DNA of 64,000 nucleotides from assembly GCA_022539475.1 (NCBI GenBank), contig VCMS01000031.1, positions 186,001 to 250,000 of the forward strand, read 5' to 3'. Origin of the DNA: Gracilaria domingensis (lineage: Eukaryota > Rhodophyta > Florideophyceae > Gracilariales > Gracilariaceae). The translations under genes were made by a program, and so were the position numbers. Of this stretch, positions 10,985 through 22,434 are shown one piece after another (position 1 is the stretch's first letter; every line of letters starts with the position of its first letter). Below the pieces are notes generated by a model. That model ran no database searches. It was not told the DNA's origin and saw only the letters and a list, made by a program, of their open reading frames with translations.

Positions 10985-12108
10985 TTACAAGGGTAGCATC
11001 AGAAAGCTCGAAGATGCAATTTCCGCCACTCTTACGTCAAACAACACGCGTACCGCACCCAGTTTCTTCCGTGCAACAGACATCACAATGAGTCGACCAT
11101 CGCCAAAAAGGTTCGGTCTGGCACACCGCGTACCCGCTGCACAGTCCTCATGTGAATGACACAAAGGCCGCGACGCAGCGTTCATAGCGTCCAAGCACAC
11201 CGCACGAGCCGCAGTGGCAAAACAGCGTTTTGTTTGAGAAGCGTGAAACGTGCGCCATTGCGAGCCACGACAGCAAAATGCATCCTTCTGTCGTACCAAC
11301 AGCTTCGAAACAAAAAGAATCCCGGTGCCGCAGACGTGCCTTGCACTCGAGAAAAAACCGATTCAAGAGAGAACAAGCCGTGCGACATGGGAGTGTCGGC
11401 AACAGCGGTGACCAGATCACTCACCGCAAGCGACGCGCACAGCGGCGAGTTGCGGGGCAAGTCAGTGACAACGAGCGCACCACTGCGGGGCGCATACAAC
11501 TGAAGCGACAAAAATGGGATGAGCGTCACGAAGCGCACCGCAAACAGCAACATGATAAGGTTATGCCAGATACCTACGCACACAATATGCAACTGTCGTT
11601 GCCACGATTGTAACTTGAGATTGGAAAGCTTGATGAAAGCAGCAGGGAATAGAAACGCCACAAACACACCCACGCACAGCACGGCTACATCGTACACAAG
11701 AGCACCGAGCAGATGATCTAGCTCGTGCACCAGCACTGAGCAGAGAAGCGCTAGAATGAGAAGAGGCAGATCGGTGTGGCGCAGCGTGAGCGGCAGAAGG
11801 CGCGGAACAAGCGTTGGTGGAGCGACTGTCGACTTGGTCGACGACGCGATGACACGTGGTGTCAAGTTTGGAAGCGTGTGACGCGCGCGAGAGCGACGGG
11901 AAAGCGGGTGATCGGCACGTGTAGTGGACGCGTCATCGATGGCAGTGACGTTGTTCACCACCAACAGCTGCTCATGTGCGCCACCACCACCACGATAGGC
12001 ACTCAGCGTGGCGACAACGTTGAACAATAACGCAACACGTACAAACGGAGTGAGGAACGTATCGACAAAAGCGCCAGCCGTGTAGAACCATGATGCGTGC
12101 CTCGCCTT
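10985..12108 (-). pseudogene. Site-2 protease (S2P/MBTPS2-like) intramembrane metalloprotease, broken
   Basis: S2P enzymes cleave membrane-anchored transcription factors in the Golgi or plastid membranes. The main frame (about 12108 to 11182) shows a first hydrophobic segment, then a membrane helix with the zinc-binding HELDH motif (HExxH) near 11720. Next comes FPAAFIKL and the GIWHN motif known from eukaryotic S2P, then a PDZ-like stretch with GALVVTDL and NSPL. The cysteine-rich domain that follows in S2P (CHSHEDCAAGTRC) is present but in another frame (11299 to 10985), so there is a shift near 11200. No ATG is found: the frame is closed by a TAG at 12109-12111 just upstream of the homology. 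The final Asp motif expected near the C-terminus is not clearly visible. The gene is GC-rich, unlike its surroundings. Confidence 0.7.
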
Positions 12109-12151
12109 CTATTCCGGCGTACAAGAGCGCGCCGCGCCGCTGTGTGCTCCC

Positions 12152-13000
12152 TTGCCCGTCGCGCCTGCTCCCTGCCACTGCCGATTCACCCGAGCAGCGC
12201 AATGCGATGACTTGCGCCTTTTGGTTGCGCTGCTTGCGTGGTTTGCGGTTGAGCAAACGCGCAGCAACGAGAACGAATCGCTCAACGCGTACATCGCCGC
12301 CACGCACAAGACCATGTTCGAGCAGTACAACTCGCTGTTGTTCGACGACATCTCCGTGGCCAAGGCGAAGTTTCGCGGCGCAATCGCCATGCACGGAAAG
12401 GCCGAACTGGCCGACTTTGACGTGGGCGCGGACAAGATGTGCGACAAGAATCGCAGGGCGGTGAGGGTGGGGTGCTCGCTTGCGGCGCGCATGGACTCCA
12501 TCCACGGCGGCTACTCCGCGGTAGGCAGCGGCAACGAGATGCATCACAGCATGCGCATGACGTGCTCCAACCGCGCGGAACAGTACGACGTGGTGCACAA
12601 CGGCGACCTGGAGTTCGACGACGTGCGGCGCTCGGTGGTGCGTGAGGCGGCCGAGATGTGCGTCGCCGCGCTGACGGGCAGCGTGAAGACGGCCAGCGGC
12701 ACCATGACGTTCACGCCGGGCGAGAAGAGCTTCTCGTGCTACACGTTCTTCAAGCTGCGCACGGACGAGCTGCGGCTGGTGAACCTCTGGGTCTTCGGCG
12801 GCGACGACAAGTAGCGCAATGTGGTGATTGTGGTTTCGGGGCTGCGCAGCGAGTTCCGCAACTTCCGCGTGGAGGGCTTAAACCCGCGGTGCACGATGAT
12901 CGTGTTCTACGCGATGCACTGGTCGTTCGAGTTCTACAACGCGAAGGTGCTCGCCCATCTCGCGCTCTCAATGCTGCCGTCATTTTCGTGCTGGACTAAG
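12152..13000 (+). pseudogene. Secreted protein resembling the choice-of-anchor A domain, broken
   Basis: The frame opens with a hydrophobic leader (LRLLVALLAWFAVEQ) and continues with YNSLLFDDISVAKAKFRGAI, then an AMHGKAELADFDVG stretch. This resembles the opening of choice-of-anchor A domains, where a YNVFVFGD-like strand precedes EGRVAVGGNA. Later LRLVNLWVFGG and NVVIVVSG fit the last strands of that fold. A TAG at 12812-12814 interrupts the frame directly before NVVIVVSG, and the signal peptide has no ATG in its own frame, so the 5' end is also shifted or lost. It is head to head with the S2P remnant, and the two 5' ends overlap or abut. Very GC-rich. The family call is tentative. Confidence 0.45.
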
Positions 13001-13115
13001 TGCTGTTTGAAGCTTACCGCATCCGCCATTGCGCCCCGATTAGGCGGGGTGGCATTCACGAGTTGATACGAAGTGCACCTCGTGCAAAGCTGCGTTTAGA
13101 CGAAATATGGTATGC

Positions 13116-13186
13116 AAATTCTCGTACTGCTCGTAGCCACATATTACACTACGTCTAGGAGTACTACGTGGCTACGAGAATTTTTG
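13116..13186. repeat. Inverted repeat with interrupted arm
   Basis: Arms of the form AAATTCTCGTAGCCAC and GTGGCTACGAGAATTT face each other across about 30 bases. The left arm carries a short insertion. It could form a cruciform or be the remnant of a foldback element. Confidence 0.6.
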
Positions 13187-13557
13187 TACGAACTGGGTTG
13201 CGTAAAAATAAGAGAAAAACCCTAGGTATTGTTTGACAATCTGCGTGGCATTCCCCAAAACAATAGAGAGAGCTATACAATACACAAATAGGTTAATTAG
13301 CCTGTACATGACGTTATGACACAAATATCTCCGAAACATATTGACATGTTTACATCAATGTGAATATACACTTTCTCACAAATACATAAGTCCTTATATC
13401 TTTGTAGTAGTAAGGTCTGTTCTGATAAGACACATCACGATTGAAAGATATTTACAATTAGTTTAGACTACTGCGTTTGAGAACTGTAAAGCAAAGTACT
13501 TTTTACTAATGTCTTTACTTTTAAAAGGCATATATATTCCTTTCTCAGCACATATAT

Positions 13558-13582
13558 CAAAGTTACAAAGCTTGTAACTTTG
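13558..13582. repeat. Short near-perfect palindrome
   Basis: CAAAGTTACAA and TTGTAACTTTG, separated by AGC, give an 11-bp perfect stem in AT-rich DNA. Confidence 0.6.
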
Positions 13583-14769
13583 GTAAACGCTAACTATTTG
13601 TAATGAACTTTGTCGTACTTGAAAATCTAATGTTGTTTATTACGTAAATAGCTTCTGAAGGCGAACAAACGCTCTACCTTGAAGACACAGTGTTTGTGAG
13701 TATGCTCTAGATGTGTATATTTGTGCGTATATGAACTTAGTAAAGTGTCAACTTGGCAGAATTAAGACCTTATTCACAGAAAAGATATACGCAACATCCT
13801 GGCAACAATGTACGTTTCACACGTCATCAAAGTGTGACAACTACTGCTGACAGTGTAGATTTGTAGTTTTGAAATAAAAATAAAGATACACCATTTTGAG
13901 TGATTTTTTAATGTAAGCCTACTTGTAACGATGCAACAATGGTATATTGGGTTTGCAATCTGTACCCATCACGCATATGAAAGCGTGACAACCTACAAGA
14001 AAGCCAGATCTTACAACTGAAAGCGATTAGCAAAGACTCCAAACTTCTTGCATCCTACGTCTTGCAGTGACCGCAAGGCTACTAGTAGAACATTTCGGAT
14101 ACCAGAAATAACTGTAGTAGGTACCACGTCATCAGTTTTCCAAACTTTTTGTCTACATTTCCCGTTTTTATTGAACTTGAAACCTCACAAGACCAACCCA
14201 AATTCAAATTTGCAATCCGCTTGCAGTAATCAATTATCAGGCCAACGTTGCAATTTGAAGGCCTAGTGACCCATGGGTTCATTTGACGGCTCAGAATTGA
14301 AACACAATTCATTGTGCAACCACAATCATGATCTCTGAACCCAAGTCTGAACCCATATGATGACAGCAGCAATATATTACCTATTGTAAAGAAAACAATA
14401 TAGTATTCTATAGTCTAACTAGTTTGCTTTCGTAAAAGAGAATTCAGTTGTCGTCAATACAACTTATTGATTCAATACGTTACACTTACGCTCCTAAAAT
14501 TATGGTCATTGCTCATCTCAAACTTCTTAGAATAAACAGGATGGCAGAACCATTTCCTGTGCTACTCAAAAAAACCATAGTTTTCTGTGAGCACCAACAG
14601 TGCAAATGACAATGCAGCTGATCTTTATCGCGATTGATTGCTAACATAAATCAATTGAATCACGACCCGCATTGTAACACACCAAATATAACACGAGCGA
14701 AACAGACAGTGCGTGTTGTGCAGGAGCCTCACAAATATTCTTGCTCCCAAACGTCAAACACAACTAACA

Positions 14770-16470
14770 GCACTAGAAGTGCTTGTGCTGCTCACGTCTG
14801 AAACTTCCCCTGCGTGAGCTTGGGCCTTGCCCATGCTTACACATTTGCTGTAAAAGGACCAGCACAGACAGTGCCTGTGCTGTTCATGTCTGGGGGTTTC
14901 GGTGTGTGAGCCCGGGCGGTGCCCATGCTCACACATTTGGCATAAAGTGAGCAGCACGGCCGGTGCCTGTGCTGCTCATGTGAGGGGAGTGGTGTGAGAG
15001 CCTGGGCGGTGCCCAGGCTCACACACATGGTATAACGTGAGCAGCACGGGCGGTGCCTGTTCTGCTCATTTGTGGGGGGTGGTGTGTGAGCCTGGGCGGG
15101 ACCCAGGTTCACACATTTGGTATAAAGTGAGCAGCGAGGGCAGTGCCTGTTCTGCTCATGTGAGGGGGGTGGTGTGTGAGCCTGGGCGGTGCCCAGGCTC
15201 ACACACATGGTATAAAGTGAGCAGCACGGGCAGTGCTTGTGCTGCTCATGTGAGGAGGGTGGTGTGTGAGCCTGGGCGGTGCCCAGGCTCACACTCATGG
15301 TACAACGTGAGCAGCACGGGCGGTGCCTGTTCTGCTCATTTGTGGGGGGTGGTGTGTGAGCCTGGGCGGTGCCCAGGTTCACACATTTGGTATAAATTGA
15401 GCAGCACGGGCGGTGCCTGTGCTGCTCATGTGAGGGCGGTGGTGTGTGAGCCCGGGCGGTGCCTGTGCTGCTCATGTGAGGGCGGTGGTGTGTGAGCCCG
15501 GGCGGTGCCCAGGTTCACACATTTGGTATAAAGTGAGCAGCACGGGCGGTGCCTGTGCTGCTCATGTGAGGGCGGTGGTGTGTGAGCCTGGGCGGTGCCC
15601 AGGCTCACACATTTGGTATAAAGTGAGCAGCACGGGCAGTGCCTGTGCTGCTCATTTGTGGGGGGTGGTGTGTGAGCCTGGGCGGTGCCCAGGCTTACAC
15701 ACATGGTATAAAGTGAGCAGCACGGGCGGTGCCTGTTCTGCTCATTTGTGGGGGGTGGTGTGTGAGCCTGGGCGGGACCCAGGTTCACACACATGGTATA
15801 AAGTGAGCAGCGAGGGCAGTGCCTGTGCTGCTCATGTGTGGGGGGTGGTGTGTGAGCCCGGGCGGGGCCCAGGTTCACACACATGGTATAACGTGAACAG
15901 CACGGGCGGTGCCTGTGCTGCTCATGTGAGGGGGGTGGTGTGTGAGCCTGGGCGGTGCCCAGGCTCACACACATGGTATAAAGTGAGCAGCACGGGCGGT
16001 GCCTGTGCTGCTCATTTGTGGGGGGTGGTGTGTGAGCCTGGGCGGTGCCCAGGCTCACACACATGGTGTAAAGTGAGCAGCACGGGCGGTGCCTGTGCTG
16101 CTCATTTGAGGGGGGTGGTGTGTGAGCCTGGGCGGTGCCCAGGCTCACACACATGGTATAAAGTGAGCAGCACGGGCGTTGTCTGTGCTGCTCATTTGTG
16201 GGGGGTGGTGTGTGAGCCTGGGCGGGGCCCAGGCTCACACACTTGGTATAAAGTGAGCAGCACGGGCGGTGCCTGTGCTGCTCATGTGTGGGGGGTTGTG
16301 TGTGAGCCTGGGCGGTGCCCAGGCACACACACTTGGCATAAAGTGAGCAGCACGGGCGGTGCCTGTGCTGCTCATGTGGTGTGGAAGGTGCGTTGTGTGA
16401 GTATGGGCAGTGCCCATGCTCACAAACCGGGTATAGAGTGAGCAGCACGGGCAGTGCCTCCGCTACTTGG
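14770..16470. repeat. 90-bp satellite array with two palindromes per unit
   Basis: About 18 tandem copies with a 90-bp period; for example AGGCTCACAC recurs at 15961 and 16051. Edge copies at both ends are more diverged, and one internal copy near 15440 is shortened. Each unit holds two imperfect palindromes: one around GAGCCTGGGCGGTGCCCAGGCTC, the other around GAGCAGCACGGGC and GCCTGTGCTGCTC. They are joined by a TATA-containing linker (ATGGTATAAAGTGA). Because 90 is a multiple of three, long open frames with 30-residue repeats appear on both strands. I regard these as by-products, not genes. Possible roles are a structural satellite or local replication or recombination hotspot; none is shown. 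Confidence 0.9.
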
Positions 16471-16765
16471 TTTGACGAATTGGGAGTTTATATACTCAGC
16501 CGGGATCTTCGCAGAAGCATTTATCTTCTGTTTCGAAAGGTTTATGGACGCTTTTATCATCTACTCGGGATTGCAGATCGTACGATGAATCGTCACAATT
16601 TTGATACATGTCGTACACATTTTACGTTCGGCATTTGCGTGTAGCCCGGCCGTACCTACTAGACTTTGGTTTGCCGAACTAGGTAAATTACTGTAAATTA
16701 TAATAGGTTCGTAGGCTTCCGCAAACTATCACGCCTTTCTCCCTTCTACCAGGCTGGTATTCAGT

Positions 16766-18981
16766 TTGCGGAACGTTTGTTCGTTTCGATTACACCGCAG
16801 ATATTGCTGCGGTTATGTTTCTCTCTCTCATAATTGCTTGATCCAACGTACTGTACTTTGCACGTTTCTCTATGTCATAATAGTCATGGAGCGAAAAGAC
16901 CCACAAAGACCACACCAAGGTGGTGGAACCGGAACAGGATTCCGACTACCGCCACAGATTTTACATGAAGAACATAAACATATCAATAACATTATGCAGC
17001 ATGTTAACGAACTTGTCGAACAAAGACGATTTCAGCACAACTTGGAAATCATGAACGCATCGCCCAGGCTTGTTGGGGCAATTGCTCAGTCAAAACAACA
17101 ATTTTTGTCCGTGCACAAAGCCATGATGAGGAGATTTTTTTTGTTGCGACAACGCAGAAAGAAGCACTTTGAACAAAGATCGTCGGGAATAGAACTTTCA
17201 TCCACGCTACTACTAACAAGAAAACCGGACGAAAGTGGAAATGGAATTTCTAAATCAAGAATCTTAAACGCTTCTTGTCAACATGATCAGCAAAACACGA
17301 ATGACTGTTTTAACTGCTTCCAACAAGCTGTGGCTGTAAAGGAAAAGAATGTGAAACTTTCAGCCATCAAACCTTTGTGCAAGACGTTCATTCCTGGGCT
17401 TCCTAAAGGTATTGAGAATGCTGTTAAGATATGGAGGTTTGGGGACATGAGAACAAGAACTCCACTTCGTCTTTTTGATAAAGTAAAATCGAGAAGAAGA
17501 ATCGTTCAGAGCTATACAGAGTCTTGGTGGAGAATCTCGGGTCAAAAAGCTGCGTACTACAAATTGAAGAAACTTATCTCTTTAGTTGCGGAAGAAGGCA
17601 TGAAAATTAAAATTTTTGAAGTCGGAGAGGACCATATCTGGGACGCCGCCGTCGAAAAAGTTCACAAACGTTGGGATGTCAACGGTTTGCCGCTTCCTTT
17701 CAGTTCGTTTTTAAGGCAAGAGACAACCGTAACGGCAGTAGAGAGGTGCAGAACATGAATGCGAACTCCATGGATACTTCGATTAATACTGAACGGGATG
17801 ATGTCGGAAATCTACAGGACGGTAACTCGCTGGTTAATGTGTCCTATAGCACATCAACGACGGATAACCTTGCTCGATCAAAAACGTTGTTCATGGCATT
17901 TTCAAAAGAACATGGTGCATCAGATTTTTTTAGAGTATGTCCAGAGTCTAGTAAACTTGTTTTGAACTTTCTCGCTCAACGTTGCTGCTTTAACACTGGT
18001 AATGCACTCAAACTGAAAATATGGGAGGTTATGCGCAAGGAGTTAGGCTCCTTTACTCAAAGCATGGGCATAAGGAAACGTCGTTCAGTGACGTCGAGAA
18101 AAGAATTGCGCACGGTAATCCACTTATTTCGAATCCGGACTTCGACGACTTTCGTCGCGCCTCTCGTGTAAACTTGGCACGTTATGGTGACGTTAAATCT
18201 AGAGCTAGACCACTAACTGTTGAAATTGTTTGTGATCATGCAGAGCTTTATTGGCTTGGAACAAAGATGGTGGAGACCATGGACTTTTTTTCATTCTATT
18301 TGTGTCTTAGGACTCTACCTTGGTTTGCGATATGATGAGATATCAAAGTTGATGATGGAAAACGTATCGATTGGCAGGCACTCTGCCACGCTTACTTTAA
18401 AGACGGCTATAAAGAATTCAACTGTCGAACGTGTTTATGAGATTTCCGACTGGGCAGGAAACTCACCACTGATGTTTTCATTTTTCATGGACCCGTTCAT
18501 TGCGTTGCACTCTTGGGTTTTGATAAGAGGAAATGAGAATGGGTTTTTATTTCCTGACGTATTAAACACTTCTGCCGGATATCGTCTAGATTACAGCAAG
18601 CCACTGAGTTGCAGCAAATGGGTCGTGTTTATGAGAAAAAGACTGATAGATCTTTGCGTAGGAGTTGATGATGCTAAATCGTACACTGGTCATTCCTTGA
18701 AGCGTGGATGTGTGCAATTGCATCGTAGTCTTGGTTATATGGATGAGTACATTATGAGAAAACTGGGAATGGTAGGATCTAATGCGTACTATAACCATTG
18801 TGCAGCGTATAATAATGATGCGCCGCAAGAATTGCCACGGTTTAACAGTTGGAAGCACATGGTTCGCCACGCGAAAGCTATTTCCGGTGAAGCATCTTGG
18901 TTGAACGATGCAGATGCCTTCAATGAGTTTGAGAAAGAAGTTTTTGGTGACAGTGAAGCTTTCGACGAAGAACGTATTTGA
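16766..18981 (+). mobile_element. Tyrosine-recombinase element (Crypton-like), broken
   Basis: The C-terminal part has the hallmarks of a tyrosine recombinase: GLRYDEISKL with the first catalytic Arg, GHSLKRG in the position of the HxxR/K box, and a GMVGSNAYYNH end offering the nucleophilic Tyr. The usual Trp/His before it is not seen. Upstream lies a helical DNA-binding core. The start at 16766-17758 encodes a basic N-terminal region (ATG at 16887, MERKDPQRP) ending shortly before the core. Crypton DNA transposons encode little else, and no reverse transcriptase lies nearby, so I favour Crypton over a DIRS remnant. The element is broken, with about two breaks in the recombinase. Its ends were not identified; the 90-bp satellite lies immediately upstream. 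Confidence 0.6.
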
Positions 18982-19061
18982 TCAAGAACCACATCATCTT
19001 GTTTGGTAAAGTACGCCGCTCTCTGTTTTGGTGCTCTCGTCATCGAAGACAGTGTTCCAAA

Positions 19062-19961
19062 ATGGAGGCTCTTCTCTGGCACATTGCGGGACTTTGAATT
19101 GAGGCCAAGCTTCTCAACCAGAAGTTGTTGGAAGAAAAGCTGGCGAAAGCGCAGAATGAGTTTCGAAGCAAAGCTGCGGATGCGGCGTGGTGCAGTTCGC
19201 CTGGAGCGTTTCGGGAGCTCAGCCCGAGCATCAAGAGCCCCAGTTAATTGGTTATATATGAGCATTCGGACAAGAGTTGCATTCACAAGCTGCTCATGTG
19301 GTGCGCTGCCGTTTGCGGGATTAATAGGATCAAGGTCGTGGACTTTACTGAAAGCTTTCGGGACTGCGTGGTTCTGTGTATCCTGCTGAACCACCTTCAT
19401 CCCCATGCAGTTGACATGAACGTAATTACTCGGGTGCCTCCAGCCGAACTTCGGGACGAACAGGACTCGTTGAAAGAGCTCGAAATTGTTCAGAGCAATA
19501 TCGCCCACTTCGAGAATGCCTGTGAGCGGCTTGGTGCCATGCCGAGCATTTCGATTTCCGCAAAGGCTTCGCTTGCACCGGCGTTTATTTCAGAGCTCAA
19601 GGAAGAATCATTCGGACGTCTCATGGTTCTCATAACGGCGTATGTATTCAACAGAGCCCAAATGAGCAAAAAGGGAAAGGAGAATTTAGAGCATGTGCAT
19701 CGGTTTGCTGAAGACTGGGAAGACTTTGGCTACACAGAATCACCGTCCACGAGAGATGGGGAAATGGGAATGTTTGGGAGAAATATTTCTTTGACATCAA
19801 GTTCTCACGCATCAGAAGACAGTGAGAGTACTGTTGCTGATGATGGATACAGTCTGAGGGAGGAAGATATGCCAAGCGTTGTGTTAGAATCAGTGGACCT
19901 TTCGTCCCCTCTTACGTCTCAAGCTCCCATGTCACCAAGGAGCCTTTCAATTAGGAACTGA
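19062..19961 (+). pseudogene. Calponin-homology (CH) domain protein, broken
   Basis: The frame from 19248 encodes a type of CH domain, an actin- or microtubule-binding fold: HKLLMWCAAVCG, then VDFTESFRDCVVLCILLNHL, which matches the core helix around the conserved DG/DC-xLL-NxLxP pattern. A charged, Ser-rich tail follows. The same frame upstream, from ATG 19062, encodes a helical, charged segment (LLNQKLLEEKLAKAQNEF) but is interrupted by TGA at 19095 and TAA near 19242. The gene is therefore probably dead, unless translation starts after the second stop. Its last residues run into DNA antisense to the adjacent transposase, so the natural 3' end appears to have been replaced by the transposon. 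Confidence 0.55.
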
Positions 19962-21760
19962 GATGTGACGGGCAACGGACCACATTCTCGCAATAGCTCT
20001 GGAAGATGCAAAATGGCATGTGTTGAAGGAGTAAAACAGAACGCCTCCGAGGATTCTGAGTAGAACTCGCGCACGAATCTTACGTACAGATCCTGCACAA
20101 CTTGCTCAAGTTCGACTGCGCGATCTTCATCGCACCTGTACTGGAACGAAATAGATACAAGCTTCGACGTCAGTGTCCAAAGGACGAATTTGTTTTTCCC
20201 GATGTTGAAACGGTGCAGAAAGGGTAACAAGTACCACTCGGCAAGGCGTTTAAGGTCTTCGGACTTGTACTTTTCAAGTTCGTCAAGGGGTAAAACTGTT
20301 CTACCCCATGACACGGGAATACCGCTTATGCATCGAGCCATTTCCTTGTTAATGTCGTTCAAAATCATGATAGGAATGCAATACTTTGGTCGGCTTTTTA
20401 AGCGTCCGTGATGATGATGTGTACCACACAAGAGTTTCACCAAGTGCTTAGTCCATCCACTCAACACGAGATGCATAATAACATAGGGGTAACAATATTT
20501 GTGGTCCATGGAGAGCTTGCGAAAACAGCAATCCTTCTTCATGCCAGTCTTCTTGGCAATGTTCCTTCTCTCCGTCTCAGTGCTTTTGTGAAGTCGAAGG
20601 CTTCTCCATGTATGCGAGATATCTTGGTGACTACGCTTGGATCCGCATTCTAATTCCAGTACATCTTGTCTGCGCGTTGTGTTAGTTGCACACCTTGGAC
20701 GTGCTAGCCATGTGCGAATTACACTTTCTGAAATTTCCGGTACTACGAAAGAAGACTTCAACGCCGGAAGGTAGGATTTTTGTTTAAGACAAAACCTGCA
20801 AAACAAGGTACCAGTGTGTCCTACGTAGCCAAGGATCTTTGACGCCGCAGGCCAGTCGGCAGTGAAGAACGTCATGAACACTCGTACATTGCGGACCTTC
20901 TTGTTATGGCAAACTATGGAAATCCCTTTCTCTAACTGGCGAAAGTCATCAACAATGTGGTGCAGAAATGTGTCAAAGTATTCGGACGCGTGAGAACCAG
21001 GTACCACTCCTAATATAAGAGCGTTATTTGCTCGTGCTCGCTCTTTTGGGTCGTAGTTCAGAATTGTGCACACAAGAGGCCACGATGAAACCGGTTCACC
21101 TCGTCTATTTCTCGAACATTGAAATCCATCAGTTGAAAATGTGATGAAGACGAGTAGTTCATCTGACTCTTCTCCTTGGACTGCAACATGTTTGGCATAG
21201 AGCCGTCGAAACATTCGACTGTGGTAGAAATCGTGGTACTTTTCAATCGGTTCTGTGTACTTCATACAGTTCTTTATGGTGTCCCATCCTTCCTGAAGTT
21301 GTCGAAACGAGTCGCGAGCTCCACATAGAGCTTTGATTGCTGCAGAGGGTTTCAGATACCAGAACGTCGAACTTTCTTTCCCGGCAATGTCTCCTCCGCA
21401 CACTGAACAATCTTTGGAAAACTTTAAGCTCCCTGCTGCGGCGCAATGACCCCTTTTGCACATTCTCACAAATGTTTTCGATGCCAAAGATGTACGGACT
21501 GCATAAGATCCCATCTGCCTGTATGTAACTGCGGCTTCTATGGGTTTAGAGGCGATCAATTTCTCTATTGTTCGATGGGAAACACCGGAAAGCTCCGACG
21601 TGTATAGAAAAGAACTCAATCTTCTAAATTCGGATGCACATATGGAGCTGGATTCTTCCGTATCGCTACGTCTGTCTCTTGCAGATGCTAGTTTTGGGCG
21701 AGGGTCGTCCAGAAATTGGCAAGGGTCGTCCAGTAAATTTTTTGAAAAAATCGAGATCAA
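19919..21760 (-). mobile_element. Tnp2 (CACTA/EnSpm-type) transposase, 613 codons, ends truncated (element 1)
   Basis: One uninterrupted frame. An N-terminal region of about 100 residues is followed by a Cys/His cluster (CKRGHCAAAG then CSVCGG, residues about 100-122). The Tnp2 core starts with FSTDGFQCSRNRRGEP (around residue 211), then WPLVCTILNYDPKERARANN, VVPGSHASEYFDTFLHHIV and the GTLFCRFCLKQ Zn-like motif. Late motifs HAILHLPELLRECGPLPV and FLIERLLGDM match the C-terminal Tnp2 pattern. The frame has no ATG at its start and stops directly at the junction with the CH-domain gene, so both ends are truncated relative to the family. It closely resembles the damaged copy at 38894-39680. No divergent partner gene remains. 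Confidence 0.8.
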
Positions 21761-21795
21761 TTATTTCAAAATTTGCAGATAATTGCTTGGGTCGT
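21706..21795. repeat. Three copies of GGGTCGTCCA motif
   Basis: GGGTCGTCCAG occurs three times within 90 bases at the 5' end of transposase element 1. A fourth GGGTCGTCCATTAAATT lies near 47498. This could be a subterminal transposase-binding repeat. Confidence 0.5.
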
Positions 21796-22098
21796 CCAGA
21801 ATCGCTGTGCAGTAAATATTGGTGTGTTTTCCACTCGTGCTAGTTCTCTAGTCGAGGGCTACCTGAACTGTGTTTCGCGAAGTCTAGGTTCAGTTTCCAT
21901 TAAGGTGCACATTACACGATACCTTCTGCGGAATGATACCCTGCAACGCATGGAATACTAGTGCTAGTACAGATGATGCCCATTATGAAATCATACCGTT
22001 TTATTCGTATCTATTCTTCTATCGACCGCTTTTGCTAACCACTACTTCGCTATATTACATGTACCATATCCCGATGATGGAGCGGGTGTAGGCGCAAT

Positions 22099-22249
22099 CT
22101 GCGGCAGATGCCGCAGACTGCACGTCCACTATCGGCTGTATCGGTAGAACAAATACGCACTCCGAGAGGATGAGGCGCGAAGCGCCTCATCCTCTCCGTT
22201 CCTCATGTAGGGAACCATGCCCAGATGCATGGTTCCCTACTTGAGGAAC
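22099..22249. repeat. Cluster of three strong hairpins
   Basis: Within 150 bases there are three separate stems: CTGCGGCA/TGCCGCAG (22099-22116), a perfect 15-bp stem GAGAGGATGAGGCGC with loop GAA (22164-22196), and a 23-bp stem with one mismatch (22198-22220 with 22227-22249) around a 6-base loop. They lie between two transposase genes. They may be ends of small foldback elements or transcription-end structures. Confidence 0.8.
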
Positions 22250-22294
22250 CTGCACCTGCAACTCGTGAGCTACGTCCGCATCAAAAGTCATTTA

Positions 22295-22434
22295 CCTGTA
22301 TACGCAAGCAGAAAGTATCCATAAGTTAGTCAATGATCCGTTGGATACATTTGAAATGCGATGGAACGTACCATTGATAAAGCAAAACAGAAACGTTGCG
22401 CTAGAAAAGTCGAGGGACCTAGTAACTCGCAAAA
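22295..22434. repeat. Direct repeat, copy 1
   Basis: About 140 bases beginning CCTGTATACGCAAGCAG, repeated with a few substitutions at 22675-22815, 380 bases further on. The short open frames here (22341-22642) overlap the repeat and are not convincing genes. Confidence 0.85.

Larger units (their letters stand above)
13064..14760. other. AT-rich region without a supported gene
   Basis: Long AT-rich spacer with an abrupt composition change from the GC-rich island. The frame at 14048-14266 and its antisense have no recognisable features. It holds two inverted repeats, listed separately. Confidence 0.5.

Noticed and set aside
14837-16448. Long open frames on both strands with 30-residue Cys-rich repeats
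   Set aside because: They are produced by the 90-bp satellite whose unit length is a multiple of three; both strands are equally open and the conservation is in DNA palindromes.
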